From: Candidatus Hydrothermus pacificus
GTDB taxonomy: Bacteria; Hydrothermota; Hydrothermia; Hydrothermales; Hydrothermaceae
Direction: 5' to 3'
Assembly: GCA_002011615.1 (NCBI GenBank)
Contig: MTOH01000011.1
Location: forward strand, 1-64,000
DNA: 64,000 nucleotides
Part shown: in pieces, positions 34,721 to 43,563 of the stretch
Position numbering within the stretch: the first letter of the stretch is position 1
How the letters are laid out: each line of letters opens with the position of its first letter
Program-made: the position numbers and the translations under genes
The notes under the pieces: generated by a model
The model's database searches: none
Seen by the model: the letters and a program-made list of their open reading frames with translations, nothing else
Told to the model about the DNA's origin: nothing

Positions 34721-35994
34721 ATGAGTTCCTCCAGAGATTTAAATCCTTTTTCTCCTATATCTTTTCTATAATGCATATTTTCAAAACTGATTTTCTGAAC
34801 TCCCTCATAAGCTCTGCTCTTTGCCTGCTTTAGAGTGTTTCCGTAAGCGGTGACACCAAGAACTCTTCCACCATTGGTAAAAATTCTGTTATTTTCTTTT
34901 CTGGTCCCCGCATGAAATACATAAATGTTATCAGTATCTACGATTTGTTCCAGCCCTTTTATTTCCTTGCCTTTCTCGTATTCGCCAGGATACCCTCCTG
35001 ATGAAAGCACCACACAGAGGGCATAACCATTTTTCCAGTTGAGCTCAATAGAGCCAAGTTTAAATTCCTTTGTTTTTTCAATAATCAGTTCAGGGTCTGT
35101 ATTTAGCAGATAAATAAGGGGTTGAGTTTCAGGGTCACCAAACCTCACATTGTACTCCAGAACAAAAGGACCTTCTTTTGTTATCATCAATCCTGCATAA
35201 ACCGCACCCTGAAAATCAAAATTTTTTCTGACAAATCCCCTCACTGTTCTTTTTATAATCTCATTTTCTATTTTTTCCAGGAGTTCATTGTTAACAAAAG
35301 GTAAAGGAGCATACGCTCCCATCCCTCCTGTATTAGGTCCTTCATCATTATCATAAATCGGTTTATGGTCCTGAGAGGGTAAAAGCATAACATACTCATC
35401 TCCTGCAACAAGTGCTATGATTGAGCACTCCACTCCCCTGAGAAAATCCTCTATCACCACAATATCACCTGCTTCTCCGAACACTCTTTGTTCCATTATT
35501 TTTTTAACCGCGTCATGTGCCTCGTTTTCTGTTCTGCACACAATGCTACCTTTACCTGCAGCAAGACCTGATGCTTTAACAACACAGGGCATTTTTCTTT
35601 CATTCAAATGCTTATGAGCTTTTTCAGGGTTATCAAACACTGCATATCCTGCTGTCGGAACACCTGAATCAGTCATAAACTCCTTTGCAAAGGCTTTACT
35701 TCCTTCAAGATAAGCCTCTTTTGAAAAAGGTCCATACACAAAAAAGTCTTTACCGAGTTTATCCTTTATTCCTTTCACAAGAGGTTCTTCAGGACCGGGT
35801 AAAATAACATTAACTTTTTCTTTTTCAGCAATCTGTCTGACTCCATCAAAGTCTAAAGGGGAACAGGGGTATACCTTCCCAATATCATTTATGCCCGGGT
35901 TTCCTGGAACCCCTATCACCTCGTGCCCAAATTTAGCAAACCAATAGGCAAGAGCATGCTCTCTACCACCCGAACCTACAATTAAAGTTTTCAT
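34717..35994 (-). CDS. purD: Phosphoribosylamine--glycine ligase
   Basis: The GARS fold is clear: GSGGREHALAYWFAK at the start, the ATP-grasp segment PCVVKASGLAAGKG, GPNTGGMGAYAPLPF, and MITKEGPFVLEYNVRFGDPETQPL near the magnesium site. At 425 residues it has the family length. It makes GAR from phosphoribosylamine, glycine and ATP in purine synthesis. No other pur genes are adjacent. It is the first gene after a strong promoter only 8 nt before the ATG. Confidence 0.95.
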   Translation of the reverse strand: MKTLIVGSGGREHALAYWFAKFGHEVIGVPGNPGINDIGKVYPCSPLDFDGVRQIAEKEKVNVILPGPEEPLVKGIKDKLGKDFFVYGPFSKEAYLEGSKAFAKEFMTDSGVPTAGYAVFDNPEKAHKHLNERKMPCVVKASGLAAGKGSIVCRTENEAHDAVKKIMEQRVFGEAGDIVVIEDFLRGVECSIIALVAGDEYVMLLPSQDHKPIYDNDEGPNTGGMGAYAPLPFVNNELLEKIENEIIKRTVRGFVRKNFDFQGAVYAGLMITKEGPFVLEYNVRFGDPETQPLIYLLNTDPELIIEKTKEFKLGSIELNWKNGYALCVVLSSGGYPGEYEKGKEIKGLEQIVDTDNIYVFHAGTRKENNRIFTNGGRVLGVTAYGNTLKQAKSRAYEGVQKISFENMHYRKDIGEKGFKSLEELI

Positions 35995-36002
35995 TATTTT
36001 AC

Positions 36003-36032
36003 ATTATAAAGCATATATTATTTGACTTTCAA
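36003..36032 (-). promoter_or_regulatory. Promoter of purD operon, leaderless type
   Basis: On the minus strand TTGAAA (36032-36027), 18 bp and a perfect TATAAT (36008-36003) lie 8 nt before the purD ATG with no Shine-Dalgarno. Its -35 element overlaps by one base the -35 element of the opposite promoter, so the two may compete for polymerase. Confidence 0.7.
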
Positions 36033-36050
36033 AACAAAATATAATATAAT
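36022..36050 (+). promoter_or_regulatory. Promoter of the PorV-like gene and ribosomal operon
   Basis: TTGACT (36022-36027), 17 bp and TATAAT (36045-36050). The transcript would have a leader of about 36 nt and a ribosome site AAAGGGTG before the ATG at 36093. Confidence 0.6.
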
Positions 36051-36092
36051 TAAAAACTTAAATTTATAAAAAACTTGCAAAGGGTGAAAATT

Positions 36093-37100
36093 ATGAAAAA
36101 GTGGATAGGTGTGTTATTTTATTGTGGAATTTTATTAGGTTCTACCAATGATGCGACAATGGTATTTCTGACAATTTATCCTGGTGCCCGTGCAGTTGGA
36201 ATGGGTGGTGCTTTTGTATCCATAGGTGATGATGCAACTACTCTTTATTATAATCCAGGAGCCATTGGATTTTTTGAAAAAAATGAAGTCTTATTACAGC
36301 ACTCAAACTGGTTAACGGGCTTATGGCCTGACATGTATTACGAATTTCTCGGATTTATAAAACCCATTTTGCCCTATGGTAATATAGGAATTCAAGGGAT
36401 ATACCTGACAACCGGTGAAACAGAAGCAACCCTTGAAGACGGTTCTACAATTGCAAGATTTAGAAATTTTGACTTCGCCACAGGAGTTAGTTATGGAACA
36501 AAAATAGGAGAAAACATGGGTCTGGGTATAAGTGCCAAAATAGTATACAGTTTTCTTGCCCCTGACTGGCTTGTAAGAAAAATATATCCTGAAACAGGAG
36601 GAGGAGGTTCTGCATTAACCTATGCCTTTGATTTTGGAATGCTTTACAAATTTAAATTTCCCAGAGGACTAAACTTCGGTGTCTCTCTTTTGCATGTAGG
36701 ACCATCAGTAAAGTTTACTAAAAGAGGTGGGGATGCAGACCCACTACCCTATACCCTGAAAACAGGATTTTCATACAGACCCTTTTATACAAAAGCTCAT
36801 AAGCTAACAGCTGCTTTTGAAATAACAAAGGTAATAGTCAATCTTTTTCAGGACTGGCGAGATGAAGGTTTTGATTATGTGTGGGAAGATACATGGAAAA
36901 ATGTGGGTATTGAATATACCTATTATGATTTCATTTCAGCCAGGGTTGGCTATTTTGAGGACAGAGCAGGTGACAGAACAGGGTTCACATTCGGAGGAGG
37001 TGTTAGTTTTAAGTCATTTATATTTGACATAGGCGTTGATTCAAATATTTACTCATTTGAAACTGATAATTACAGGATTTCCTTGGGATATAGATTTTAA
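36093..37100 (+). CDS. PorV/PorQ-family outer-membrane barrel protein
   Basis: After a signal peptide ([17 protein letters not shown]), the segment [19 protein letters not shown], with [15 protein letters not shown] just after it, is the conserved opening of PorV/PorQ-like barrels. The rest is amphipathic beta-strand ending in an aromatic residue (GYRF), as in outer-membrane proteins. In Bacteroidetes, PorV carries T9SS cargo to the attachment complex, which fits the sorting-domain proteins in this window. Paralogues with other roles exist, so PorV itself is not certain. The ATG at 36093 was chosen over a TTG 18 nt upstream because it has the ribosome site. It precedes rpmJ by only 13 bp. Confidence 0.75.
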   Translation: MKKWIGVLFYCGILLGSTNDATMVFLTIYPGARAVGMGGAFVSIGDDATTLYYNPGAIGFFEKNEVLLQHSNWLTGLWPDMYYEFLGFIKPILPYGNIGIQGIYLTTGETEATLEDGSTIARFRNFDFATGVSYGTKIGENMGLGISAKIVYSFLAPDWLVRKIYPETGGGGSALTYAFDFGMLYKFKFPRGLNFGVSLLHVGPSVKFTKRGGDADPLPYTLKTGFSYRPFYTKAHKLTAAFEITKVIVNLFQDWRDEGFDYVWEDTWKNVGIEYTYYDFISARVGYFEDRAGDRTGFTFGGGVSFKSFIFDIGVDSNIYSFETDNYRISLGYRF

Positions 37101-37113
37101 AAGGGGAGATTAT

Positions 37114-37227
37114 ATGAAAGTTAAATCTTCAGTTAAAAAAAGATGTGTAAAATGCAAGATAATTAAAAGGAAAGGTAAAGTAATGGTTATATGTGAAAAT
37201 CCAAGACATAAACAGAGGCAGGGTTAA
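37114..37227 (+). CDS. rpmJ: 50S ribosomal protein L36
   Basis: This 37-residue protein ([20 protein letters not shown], then [13 protein letters not shown]) is L36 of the zinc-binding type, with the ligands Cys-X2-Cys...Cys...His present. A GGGGAG ribosome site precedes the ATG. It lies two bases from rpsM in the standard order of the alpha operon. Confidence 0.95.
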   Translation: MKVKSSVKKRCVKCKIIKRKGKVMVICENPRHKQRQG

Positions 37228-37229
37228 AA

Positions 37230-37610
37230 ATGGCAAGAATTGCAGGAGTTGATTTACCGAAAAATAAAAAAATTGAAATAGCACTGACCTATATATTTGG
37301 AATAGGGTTATCCACATCAAAAAAGGTGTTAAAAGAAACGGGTGTGAGTCCGGACAAAAAGGTAAAAGACTTAACTCCTGAAGAGGTTAGTAAATTGCAA
37401 TCAGAAGTTGATAAGCTTAAAGTTGAAGGTTTTCTAAAAGCAGAAATTCAGAGAAATATAAAAAGACTTATGGAAATAGGTTGCTATAGAGGATTGAGGC
37501 ACAGATCAGGCATGCCTGTACGAGGTCAGAGAACAAGACATAATGCAAGAACCAGAAAAGGTCCAAGAGGAAATGTTTTTAGAAGACTGAGACAGAAGAA
37601 AGGAGAATAA
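37230..37610 (+). CDS. rpsM: 30S ribosomal protein S13
   Basis: The sequence [20 protein letters not shown] and the C-terminal basic [20 protein letters not shown], followed by RTRKGPR, are standard S13 hallmarks. The length of 126 residues is typical. S13 contacts the P-site tRNA and the bridge to the large subunit. It is followed 2 bp later by rpsK. Confidence 0.97.
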   Translation: MARIAGVDLPKNKKIEIALTYIFGIGLSTSKKVLKETGVSPDKKVKDLTPEEVSKLQSEVDKLKVEGFLKAEIQRNIKRLMEIGCYRGLRHRSGMPVRGQRTRHNARTRKGPRGNVFRRLRQKKGE

Positions 37611-37612
37611 AA

Positions 37613-38005
37613 ATGGCTAAAAGAAAAGTTAGAAGAAAAAAAGAAAAAAAGAAGGCCAAGGAACCTTTTGCAATAGCATATATTCAATCTACATTTAATA
37701 ACACGATAATTACGATTGCAGACAAAAGCGGAAACACTCTTACATGGGCTTCCTGTGGTTCAGCAGGATTCAAGGGGACAAGAAAAGGTACCCCCTATGC
37801 TGCTTCAAAAGCTGCCGAAGCTGTTGCAAAAAAAGCAATTGAAATGGGGGTAAAAGAAATTGAGATAAGAGTAAAAGGTCCCGGTCAGGGAAGAGAAGCG
37901 GCAATAAGAACTCTTCATGCAGCAGGGCTTAAGGTGGTGGCAATAAGAGATATAACTCCTATACCACACAACGGATGCAGACCACCTAAAAGGAGGAGAG
38001 TATAA
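37613..38005 (+). CDS. rpsK: 30S ribosomal protein S11
   Basis: Conserved blocks [33 protein letters not shown] and the ending [18 protein letters not shown] identify S11. An extra lysine/arginine-rich run at the start ([16 protein letters not shown]) is common in this family. It ends one base before rpsD. Confidence 0.97.
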   Translation: MAKRKVRRKKEKKKAKEPFAIAYIQSTFNNTIITIADKSGNTLTWASCGSAGFKGTRKGTPYAASKAAEAVAKKAIEMGVKEIEIRVKGPGQGREAAIRTLHAAGLKVVAIRDITPIPHNGCRPPKRRRV

Positions 38006-38635
38006 ATGGCAAAATACACAGGACCCGTTTGCAGACTGTGCAGAAGAGAAGGAGAAAAGCTTTTTCTTAAAGGAGAGAGATGTCTGACAGATAAATGTGC
38101 CTTTGAGAAAAGGAAATATCCTCCAGGAATTCATGGTCCCACCGCGAGAAGAAAATTATCAATATATGGTATTCAGCTAAGGGAAAAACAAAAAGCCAAA
38201 AGAATCTATGGAATTCTGGAATCTCAGTTTAAAAGATATTTTGATATGGCAAGAAAAATGTCTGGTAATACAGGAGAAAATCTGCTTTCTCTTCTGGAAA
38301 GAAGGCTGGACAATGTAATATACCATTTAGGGTTTGCAGCATCAAGAAAAGCGGCAAGACAGCTGGTTGCTCATGGCCATGTAATCGTTAATGGGAAAAA
38401 GGTGGATATACCTTCCTATCTGGTTTCTGAAGGAGATGTCATAAGTATAAGAGAGAAATCCAGAGAAAACGTATTCATAAAGGAAAACTTTGAGAAGAAA
38501 AATGTGGACGATTTACCATCCTGGTTATCTGTGAATAAGGAAACATGGGAAGGGAAAGTTTTGAGAATCCCTGTAAGGGAAGACGTATCACACCCAATTA
38601 AAGAAAGTTTAATTATTGAGCTTTATTCAAAATAA
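38006..38635 (+). CDS. rpsD: 30S ribosomal protein S4
   Basis: The N-terminus has the four-cysteine zinc type (CRLCRREG ... [11 protein letters not shown]) and the S4 RNA-binding domain is clear ([20 protein letters not shown] and [18 protein letters not shown]). At 209 residues it is full length. S4 starts 30S assembly and in many bacteria represses the alpha operon, so autogenous control is likely but not visible here. Confidence 0.97.
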   Translation: MAKYTGPVCRLCRREGEKLFLKGERCLTDKCAFEKRKYPPGIHGPTARRKLSIYGIQLREKQKAKRIYGILESQFKRYFDMARKMSGNTGENLLSLLERRLDNVIYHLGFAASRKAARQLVAHGHVIVNGKKVDIPSYLVSEGDVISIREKSRENVFIKENFEKKNVDDLPSWLSVNKETWEGKVLRIPVREDVSHPIKESLIIELYSK

Positions 38636-38663
38636 AATTCAAAGAAACAAAAAGGAGTGAAAA

Positions 38664-39716
38664 ATGTATAAAAAAGACATTATTTTACCTGAAGGTGTAG
38701 AGATAGCAGAGGAAAAGGGGAATTATGGCAAATATATCCTCTCCCCTTTGGAAAGAGGTCTGGGCATTACAATAGGTAACAGTTTGAGAAGAGTTCTTTT
38801 ATCAAGTATTCAGGGTTCAGCCATATTTGCCGTAAGAATTGATGGGGTATCTCATGAATTCTCAACAATAAAAGGTGTTCTGGAAGATGTCCCGATTATA
38901 ATTTTAAATCTGAAAAAGGTAAGAGTTAAATATACAGGGGATTCACCTCACATGAATATGCCTCTGTCTGCCAGTGGAGATGGGGAAGTGTCTGCAAAAG
39001 AATTTCGCCCGCCTGCAGAAATTGAAATTCTAACACCTGACCAGAAAATTGCCACACTGACAATGAAAACCGCAAAAATAGCCATGGAAGTATGGGTAAT
39101 GAACGGAAGAGGTTATCTTCCTGTCGAGGAACTAAAAACAGCAGTAATAGATAAGAGGTTATTCCCTCATGATACAATATTTATAGATGCTGATTTCTCT
39201 CCAATAAGAAAAGCGAACTTTATTGTGGAAAATATAAGAGTGGGACACAGAACAGACTATGAAAAACTTGTGATGGAAATAGAAACAGATGGTTCAATTA
39301 CCCCCTTTGCTTCTCTTCAGGAAGCCAGGGAAATCCTGATAAAACATTTTGAAAAAGCGGGAATCAAGAAAGAAAAAAAGGAAGTTATAGAAAAACCCAA
39401 ACCCAGGCCAAAGAAGGAAAAAGATTCAATGAAAATACTATTACTGAGCGAACTGGATGCTCTTGACCTTCCTCCCAGAACAATAACAAATCTTCAGGGA
39501 GACAAAATATATATCGTTGCCCAGCTTGTTCAGAAAAAAGAAGAGGATATTCTTAAGATAAAAAATCTCGGCAAAAAAGCTATGGACGAAATAAAGGAAA
39601 AACTCTCGGAGTTCAACCTCTCTTTTGAAATGGATGTATTTGAATATGTGACCAAGGAGGAGATAAATGAGGCACAAAAACAAACTAAAAAAGCTGGGAA
39701 GACCAAGAGCGCATAG
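38664..39716 (+). CDS. rpoA: RNA polymerase alpha subunit
   Basis: The N-terminal dimer domain (GNYGKYILSPLERGLGITIG, NSLRRVLLSS) and C-terminal domain (LLLSELDALDLPPRTITNL, IKNLGKKAMDEIKEKL) are present, separated by a Lys/Pro-rich linker. The length of 350 residues slightly exceeds the usual 310-330 because of this linker and a basic tail. A GGAGTGA ribosome site precedes the ATG. The last 50 nt overlap rplQ. Confidence 0.96.
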   Translation: MYKKDIILPEGVEIAEEKGNYGKYILSPLERGLGITIGNSLRRVLLSSIQGSAIFAVRIDGVSHEFSTIKGVLEDVPIIILNLKKVRVKYTGDSPHMNMPLSASGDGEVSAKEFRPPAEIEILTPDQKIATLTMKTAKIAMEVWVMNGRGYLPVEELKTAVIDKRLFPHDTIFIDADFSPIRKANFIVENIRVGHRTDYEKLVMEIETDGSITPFASLQEAREILIKHFEKAGIKKEKKEVIEKPKPRPKKEKDSMKILLLSELDALDLPPRTITNLQGDKIYIVAQLVQKKEEDILKIKNLGKKAMDEIKEKLSEFNLSFEMDVFEYVTKEEINEAQKQTKKAGKTKSA

Positions 39717-40023
39717 AAAAGCTCTTCTTAGAAATCAACTTATTTCATTTTTCAAAAAGGGAAGAATTAAAACTACTCTTGTCAAAGCCAAGGAAACCAG
39801 AAAACTGGTTGAAAGGCTTATAACCCTTGCAAAGGAAGACAATCAGGCAAGTAGAAGACAGGTATTTAGGGTTCTTCAGGACAAAGAAGTTTCAAAAAAA
39901 TTATTTGAAGAAATCGCACCAAAATTTAAGGATAGAAGTTCGGGTTATACCCGCATCTTAAAACTTGGCAAAAGAATAGGAGATGGAGCCGAGGAAGCTG
40001 TTCTTCAACTTATAGAAGTTTGA
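39667..40023 (+). CDS. rplQ: 50S ribosomal protein L17
   Basis: L17 begins MRHKNKLKKLGRPRAHRKAL, the family start, so the ATG at 39667 is correct even though it lies inside rpoA. An AGGAGAT ribosome site is coded within rpoA. The 118-residue protein ends with SGYTRILKLGKRIGDGAEEA, also typical. The gene closes the ribosomal part of the operon. Confidence 0.95.
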   Translation: MRHKNKLKKLGRPRAHRKALLRNQLISFFKKGRIKTTLVKAKETRKLVERLITLAKEDNQASRRQVFRVLQDKEVSKKLFEEIAPKFKDRSSGYTRILKLGKRIGDGAEEAVLQLIEV

Positions 40024-40532
40024 AACACCATCTTTTGCTAACAGGTCTTCCACGAGCAGGTAAAACAACTCTTATTGAAAAAGCAGTCCAGAATCTAAAA
40101 ATTAGATTCATAATAGATGGCTTTATAACAAAAGAAATAAGAGAACGCGGGGAAAGGACAGGATTTGAAATATCAGGAATAAAAGGCACAAGAAAAATAT
40201 TATCCCATAAAGATTTCCAAAGTCCTTACAGAGTGGGGAAATACGGAGTAAACTTAAAAAACCTTGAAGATATAATAGATAAGATTGAATCTAAAAATTG
40301 TGATATACTCGTGATTGATGAGATAGGTAAAATGGAGCTTTTATCCAGAAAGTTTTTTGTATGGGCAATGAATTCTTTAATCAAGGAGAAACCTCGTATT
40401 CTGGGCAGTATAGGAGAGAAAGTTTTACACAGTTTAAAAAGAGAAAACGATTTTTCAAAATGCAAAATAATAAGGGTAACCCATAAAAACAGGGATTTTC
40501 TTTTAGAGGAAATCTTAAACTTTTACTCATAA
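40020..40532 (+). CDS. THEP1-type nucleoside-triphosphatase
   Basis: Walker A is GLPRAGKTT at residues 9-17 and Walker B is DILVIDEIGKMEL. GFITKEIRERGERTGFEI is the family signature of the archaeal/bacterial THEP1 (DUF265) NTPases found mainly in thermophiles. The start is TTG at 40020, overlapping the rplQ stop as TTGA. The physiological role is unknown; in vitro such enzymes hydrolyse several NTPs. Confidence 0.88.
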   Translation: MKHHLLLTGLPRAGKTTLIEKAVQNLKIRFIIDGFITKEIRERGERTGFEISGIKGTRKILSHKDFQSPYRVGKYGVNLKNLEDIIDKIESKNCDILVIDEIGKMELLSRKFFVWAMNSLIKEKPRILGSIGEKVLHSLKRENDFSKCKIIRVTHKNRDFLLEEILNFYS

Positions 40533-40541
40533 AATCCACCC

Positions 40542-40570
40542 TTGACAGATTTAAAAAAAACCTGTATTAT
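40542..40570 (+). promoter_or_regulatory. Promoter of the metal-response operon
   Basis: TTGACA (consensus, 40542-40547), 17 bp and TATTAT (40565-40570, one mismatch). It is followed immediately by a palindromic operator-like sequence. Confidence 0.75.
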
Positions 40571-40594
40571 ATACACTATACATGTATATTGTAT
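40571..40594 (+). promoter_or_regulatory. Palindromic operator, likely for the CsoR-family repressor
   Basis: A 24-bp dyad has 11 of 12 base pairs symmetric around 40582/40583. The core TATACATGTATA is perfect and the arms are ATAC..GTAT with one mismatch. It begins right after the -10 hexamer and so covers the transcription start, where bound repressor would block initiation. The csoR-like gene lies two genes downstream in the same operon, which supports autoregulation. The binding protein has not been shown. Confidence 0.65.
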
Positions 40595-40620
40595 ATATTT
40601 TACCAAAAAGGAGGTGAAAA

Positions 40621-41013
40621 ATGAATGCAATATTACTGATAGGAAGGATAATAGTGGGGTTATTCTACATAATGACAGGTATACCTCACTTCACAAAGCT
40701 ATCCATGATGAGTCAGTATGCAGCCTCAAAGGGAGTTCCTCTTGCGCCTGCAGCAGTTGTATTGACTGGAATTTTACTTCTAATTGCAGGAATCACAATA
40801 ATTCTTGGATTCTATCCTGAAATAGGTGTAATAGCACTCGTAATCTTTTACCTGCCCGTGACATTTATGATGCACAACTTCTGGTCTGTTGAAAATCCAA
40901 TGGCAAGAATGGCTGAGCAGACAAACTTTATGAAAAATATGGCTCTTATGGGTTCTGCACTCATGTACCTTTTCATAAGAAAACCCTGGCCACTGAGTTT
41001 GATGAAGGAATAA
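40621..41013 (+). CDS. DoxX-family membrane protein
   Basis: Four hydrophobic helices are visible (ILLIGRIIVGLFYIMTG, VVLTGILLLIAGITIILG, IGVIALVIFYLPVTFMM and MALMGSALMYLF). IVGLFYIMTGIPHFTK and HNFWSVENP match DoxX proteins. The family is membrane-bound and linked to redox or thiol stress; the exact role is open. A perfect AAAGGAGGTG ribosome site precedes the ATG. It is the first gene of the csoR-copA operon, an unusual position. Confidence 0.82.
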   Translation: MNAILLIGRIIVGLFYIMTGIPHFTKLSMMSQYAASKGVPLAPAAVVLTGILLLIAGITIILGFYPEIGVIALVIFYLPVTFMMHNFWSVENPMARMAEQTNFMKNMALMGSALMYLFIRKPWPLSLMKE

Positions 41014-41023
41014 AAAACATACC

Positions 41024-41047
41024 GGGGGAAGGAATGTGCTCTCCCCC
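41024..41047 (+). other. Small hairpin between doxX-like gene and csoR
   Basis: GGGGGA and TCCCCC form a 6-bp GC-rich stem with a 12-nt loop. No U-tract follows directly, so it may be an mRNA stability or partial attenuation element rather than a full terminator. Confidence 0.35.
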
Positions 41048-41076
41048 ACCTTTAAAGTTTAGAAGGAGGTTTTAAA

Positions 41077-41352
41077 ATGAGATTGAATGAAAAAACAAAA
41101 CAGGAAATAATTCCCAGAATAAGGAGAATTAAAGGACAGATAGAGGGAATAGAAAGAATGATAAATGAAAGAAGATACTGTGTTGATATCATAAATCAGA
41201 TTACAGCAGTGAGAAGAGCCCTTGAAAAGTTAAGCCTTATAATAATGGAATCCCATATCAAGACCCATGTTGTTGAAGCAATAAAATCGGATGAAAAAAC
41301 TGAGGAGATGATAAAAGAACTGACAGAAACAATCTTCAAATTCATAAGATAA
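41077..41352 (+). CDS. csoR: CsoR/RcnR-family metal-sensing repressor
   Basis: The 91-residue all-helical protein has the family core RIRRIKGQIEGIERMI. The metal residues are Cys35, His60 and His64 (RYC and ESHIKTH). The Cys-His-His set replaces the Cys-His-Cys of mycobacterial CsoR and resembles RcnR or Thermus CsoR. The adjacent copper-type ATPase argues for Cu(I) sensing, though Ni/Co is possible. It has a GGAGG ribosome site. A palindromic operator sits at the operon promoter. Confidence 0.87.
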   Translation: MRLNEKTKQEIIPRIRRIKGQIEGIERMINERRYCVDIINQITAVRRALEKLSLIIMESHIKTHVVEAIKSDEKTEEMIKELTETIFKFIR

Positions 41353-41355
41353 AAC

Positions 41356-43551
41356 ATGGAGAAGAAAGAGAAGATAAAAATAAAGGGTATGACCTGTGCA
41401 GCCTGTGTCAGGACAATTGAGAATTCTGTAAAAAGGCTTGAAGGTGTAAAGGAAGTTTATGTTAATCTGTCAACTGAAACCGCTCTTTTAAAATACGACC
41501 CTGAAAAAATAACTCCTGAGGATGTTGCAAAAAAGATTGAGGAGGTGGGATACAAAGTTGTAAGACAGGAAAAGGAAGAAGGAGAAGAGATAAGAGAGTT
41601 AAAAAATAAGGTGTTTACAGGTTTTTTCACAGGTATTATCCTTCTTTTTCTGGGATATTCCCGTTTTTTAAAAATCCCTCTTTATAAATTGCCTTTTTTT
41701 CTCTGGATTCAGTTTTTTATTGCAACTCCTGCCCTCTTCTATATCGCTATTCCAATATTCAGAAAGGCGTTAAAATCCCTTTTAAATAAAAATTTGAATA
41801 TGGATGTGATGTATTCAATGGGTATAGGAAGTGCTTATCTTTCAAGTTTTCTCTCAACCATAAAAATTTTGCCTGAAGAATATGTATTCTATGAGGCATC
41901 TGTCTTACTTGCAAGTTTTTTAATGCTCGGAAGATTACTTGAAAGTATTGCAAAGGGAAAAACATCCAGTGCAATAAAAAAACTGGTTGAACTTCAGGCA
42001 AAGGAGGCAACTTTAATCAAAGACAGTAAAGAAATAAAGGTTCCTGTTCAAAATCTTAAAGTAAACGATGTTGTGCTTGTAAAACCCGGTGAAAAAATAC
42101 CCGTTGATGGAGAGGTTCTGGAAGGTGAAAGTTATGTTGATGAGGCAATGGTAACAGGAGAGCCAATCCCGAATTTAAAGAAAAAGGGTGACAGGGTTAT
42201 AGGTGGGACAATAAACAAAAATGGTTTTTTGAAAATAAAGGCTCAAAAGGTGGGAAAGGATACATTTCTTGCCCAGGTAATAAAAATGGTTGAATCAGCA
42301 ATATCATCAAAGCCAAAAATACAAAGAGTCGCAGATAAAATCGTTGCCTATTTTATTCCCGTGGTTCTTTTAATTGCAACAGGTTCTTATATATTCTGGG
42401 CATTTTTTGGTAACCCTGAGATTATGTCACCAAAACTTTTTGCTTTCATCTCATTTATTTCTGTGCTTGTAATTGCCTGTCCCTGTGCCTTTGGTCTTGC
42501 AACTCCAACAGCAATAACAGTGGGAATGGGTAAAGGAGCAGAAAATGGAATACTCATAAGAAATGGTGAGGTTCTTGAAATTTCAAGAAAATTAACCACA
42601 TTCATATTTGACAAAACAGGAACCCTTACAGAGGGAAAGCCAGAGGTTCAGGATTTAATAAGTTATGGCATTAAAGAAGATGAGTTAATTTTTTACATAG
42701 CATCCTGTGAGAAGAATTCCACCCATCCTGTTGCGAATGCAATTATAGAATATGCAAATAAATTCAAAAGGATAAAATTAAAAGACCCTGAGGAATTTGA
42801 GGAGATAAGTGGAAAGGGTATAAGGTGTAAATTGAATGGAAAAGAAATTGTTCTGGGAAAGGCAAAATTCTTGGAAGAAAATGGAATAAAAATAGATGAA
42901 AGGGTAAAAAGGGATATTAAAAAATTTGAGGAACAGGGTAAAACTGTAATCTGTGTTTCAATTGATAGAGAAATTAAAGGAATTTTAACAATATCTGACA
43001 GCATAAAGAAAAATGCAAAAGAAGTGATAGAAGAACTTAAAAAAAGAGGTAAAAGGACGGTTATGATAACAGGGGATAGTAAAAAAACAGCCCTTGAAGT
43101 GGCAAAAAAGATAGGTATAGATGAGGTTATTGCCGGGGTTATGCCCCAGGATAAGGCTAAAAAAGTAAAAGAATTAAAAGAAAAGGGAGAAGAGGTTGCC
43201 TTTGTGGGAGACGGAATAAACGATGCACCCGCACTTGCAGAAGCAGATGTCGGAATAGCAATAGGCTCTGGAACGGATATTGCAATAGAGACAGGAGATA
43301 TAATACTGGTCAGGAATGATTTGAAAGATGTTATAAGGGCAATAAATTTGAGCGAGAAAACTTTTTCAAAAATAAAACAAAATATTTTCTGGGCTTTATT
43401 TTACAACATAATTTTAATACCCTTTGCAGCAGGTCTTTTTTACTCGCTATTTAAAATACCTTTCAGACCTGAATGGGCTGCAGGGGCTATGGCTTTTAGT
43501 TCAGTATCAGTTGTTACAAATTCACTTCTTTTAAAAAGACATAAAATTTAA
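41356..43551 (+). CDS. copA: Copper-translocating P-type ATPase
   Basis: One N-terminal HMA domain carries the metal motif MTCAAC (Cys14, Cys17). The transmembrane Cys375-Pro-Cys377 ([13 protein letters not shown]), the phosphorylation Asp419 in DKTGT, and [20 protein letters not shown] are complete. The sequence fits the P1B-1 copper-export group. At 731 residues it is normal for one HMA. It should pump Cu(I) out of the cytosol. It begins 3 bp after csoR. Confidence 0.93.
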   Translation: MEKKEKIKIKGMTCAACVRTIENSVKRLEGVKEVYVNLSTETALLKYDPEKITPEDVAKKIEEVGYKVVRQEKEEGEEIRELKNKVFTGFFTGIILLFLGYSRFLKIPLYKLPFFLWIQFFIATPALFYIAIPIFRKALKSLLNKNLNMDVMYSMGIGSAYLSSFLSTIKILPEEYVFYEASVLLASFLMLGRLLESIAKGKTSSAIKKLVELQAKEATLIKDSKEIKVPVQNLKVNDVVLVKPGEKIPVDGEVLEGESYVDEAMVTGEPIPNLKKKGDRVIGGTINKNGFLKIKAQKVGKDTFLAQVIKMVESAISSKPKIQRVADKIVAYFIPVVLLIATGSYIFWAFFGNPEIMSPKLFAFISFISVLVIACPCAFGLATPTAITVGMGKGAENGILIRNGEVLEISRKLTTFIFDKTGTLTEGKPEVQDLISYGIKEDELIFYIASCEKNSTHPVANAIIEYANKFKRIKLKDPEEFEEISGKGIRCKLNGKEIVLGKAKFLEENGIKIDERVKRDIKKFEEQGKTVICVSIDREIKGILTISDSIKKNAKEVIEELKKRGKRTVMITGDSKKTALEVAKKIGIDEVIAGVMPQDKAKKVKELKEKGEEVAFVGDGINDAPALAEADVGIAIGSGTDIAIETGDIILVRNDLKDVIRAINLSEKTFSKIKQNIFWALFYNIILIPFAAGLFYSLFKIPFRPEWAAGAMAFSSVSVVTNSLLLKRHKI

Positions 43552-43563
43552 AAGGAGGGTAAA

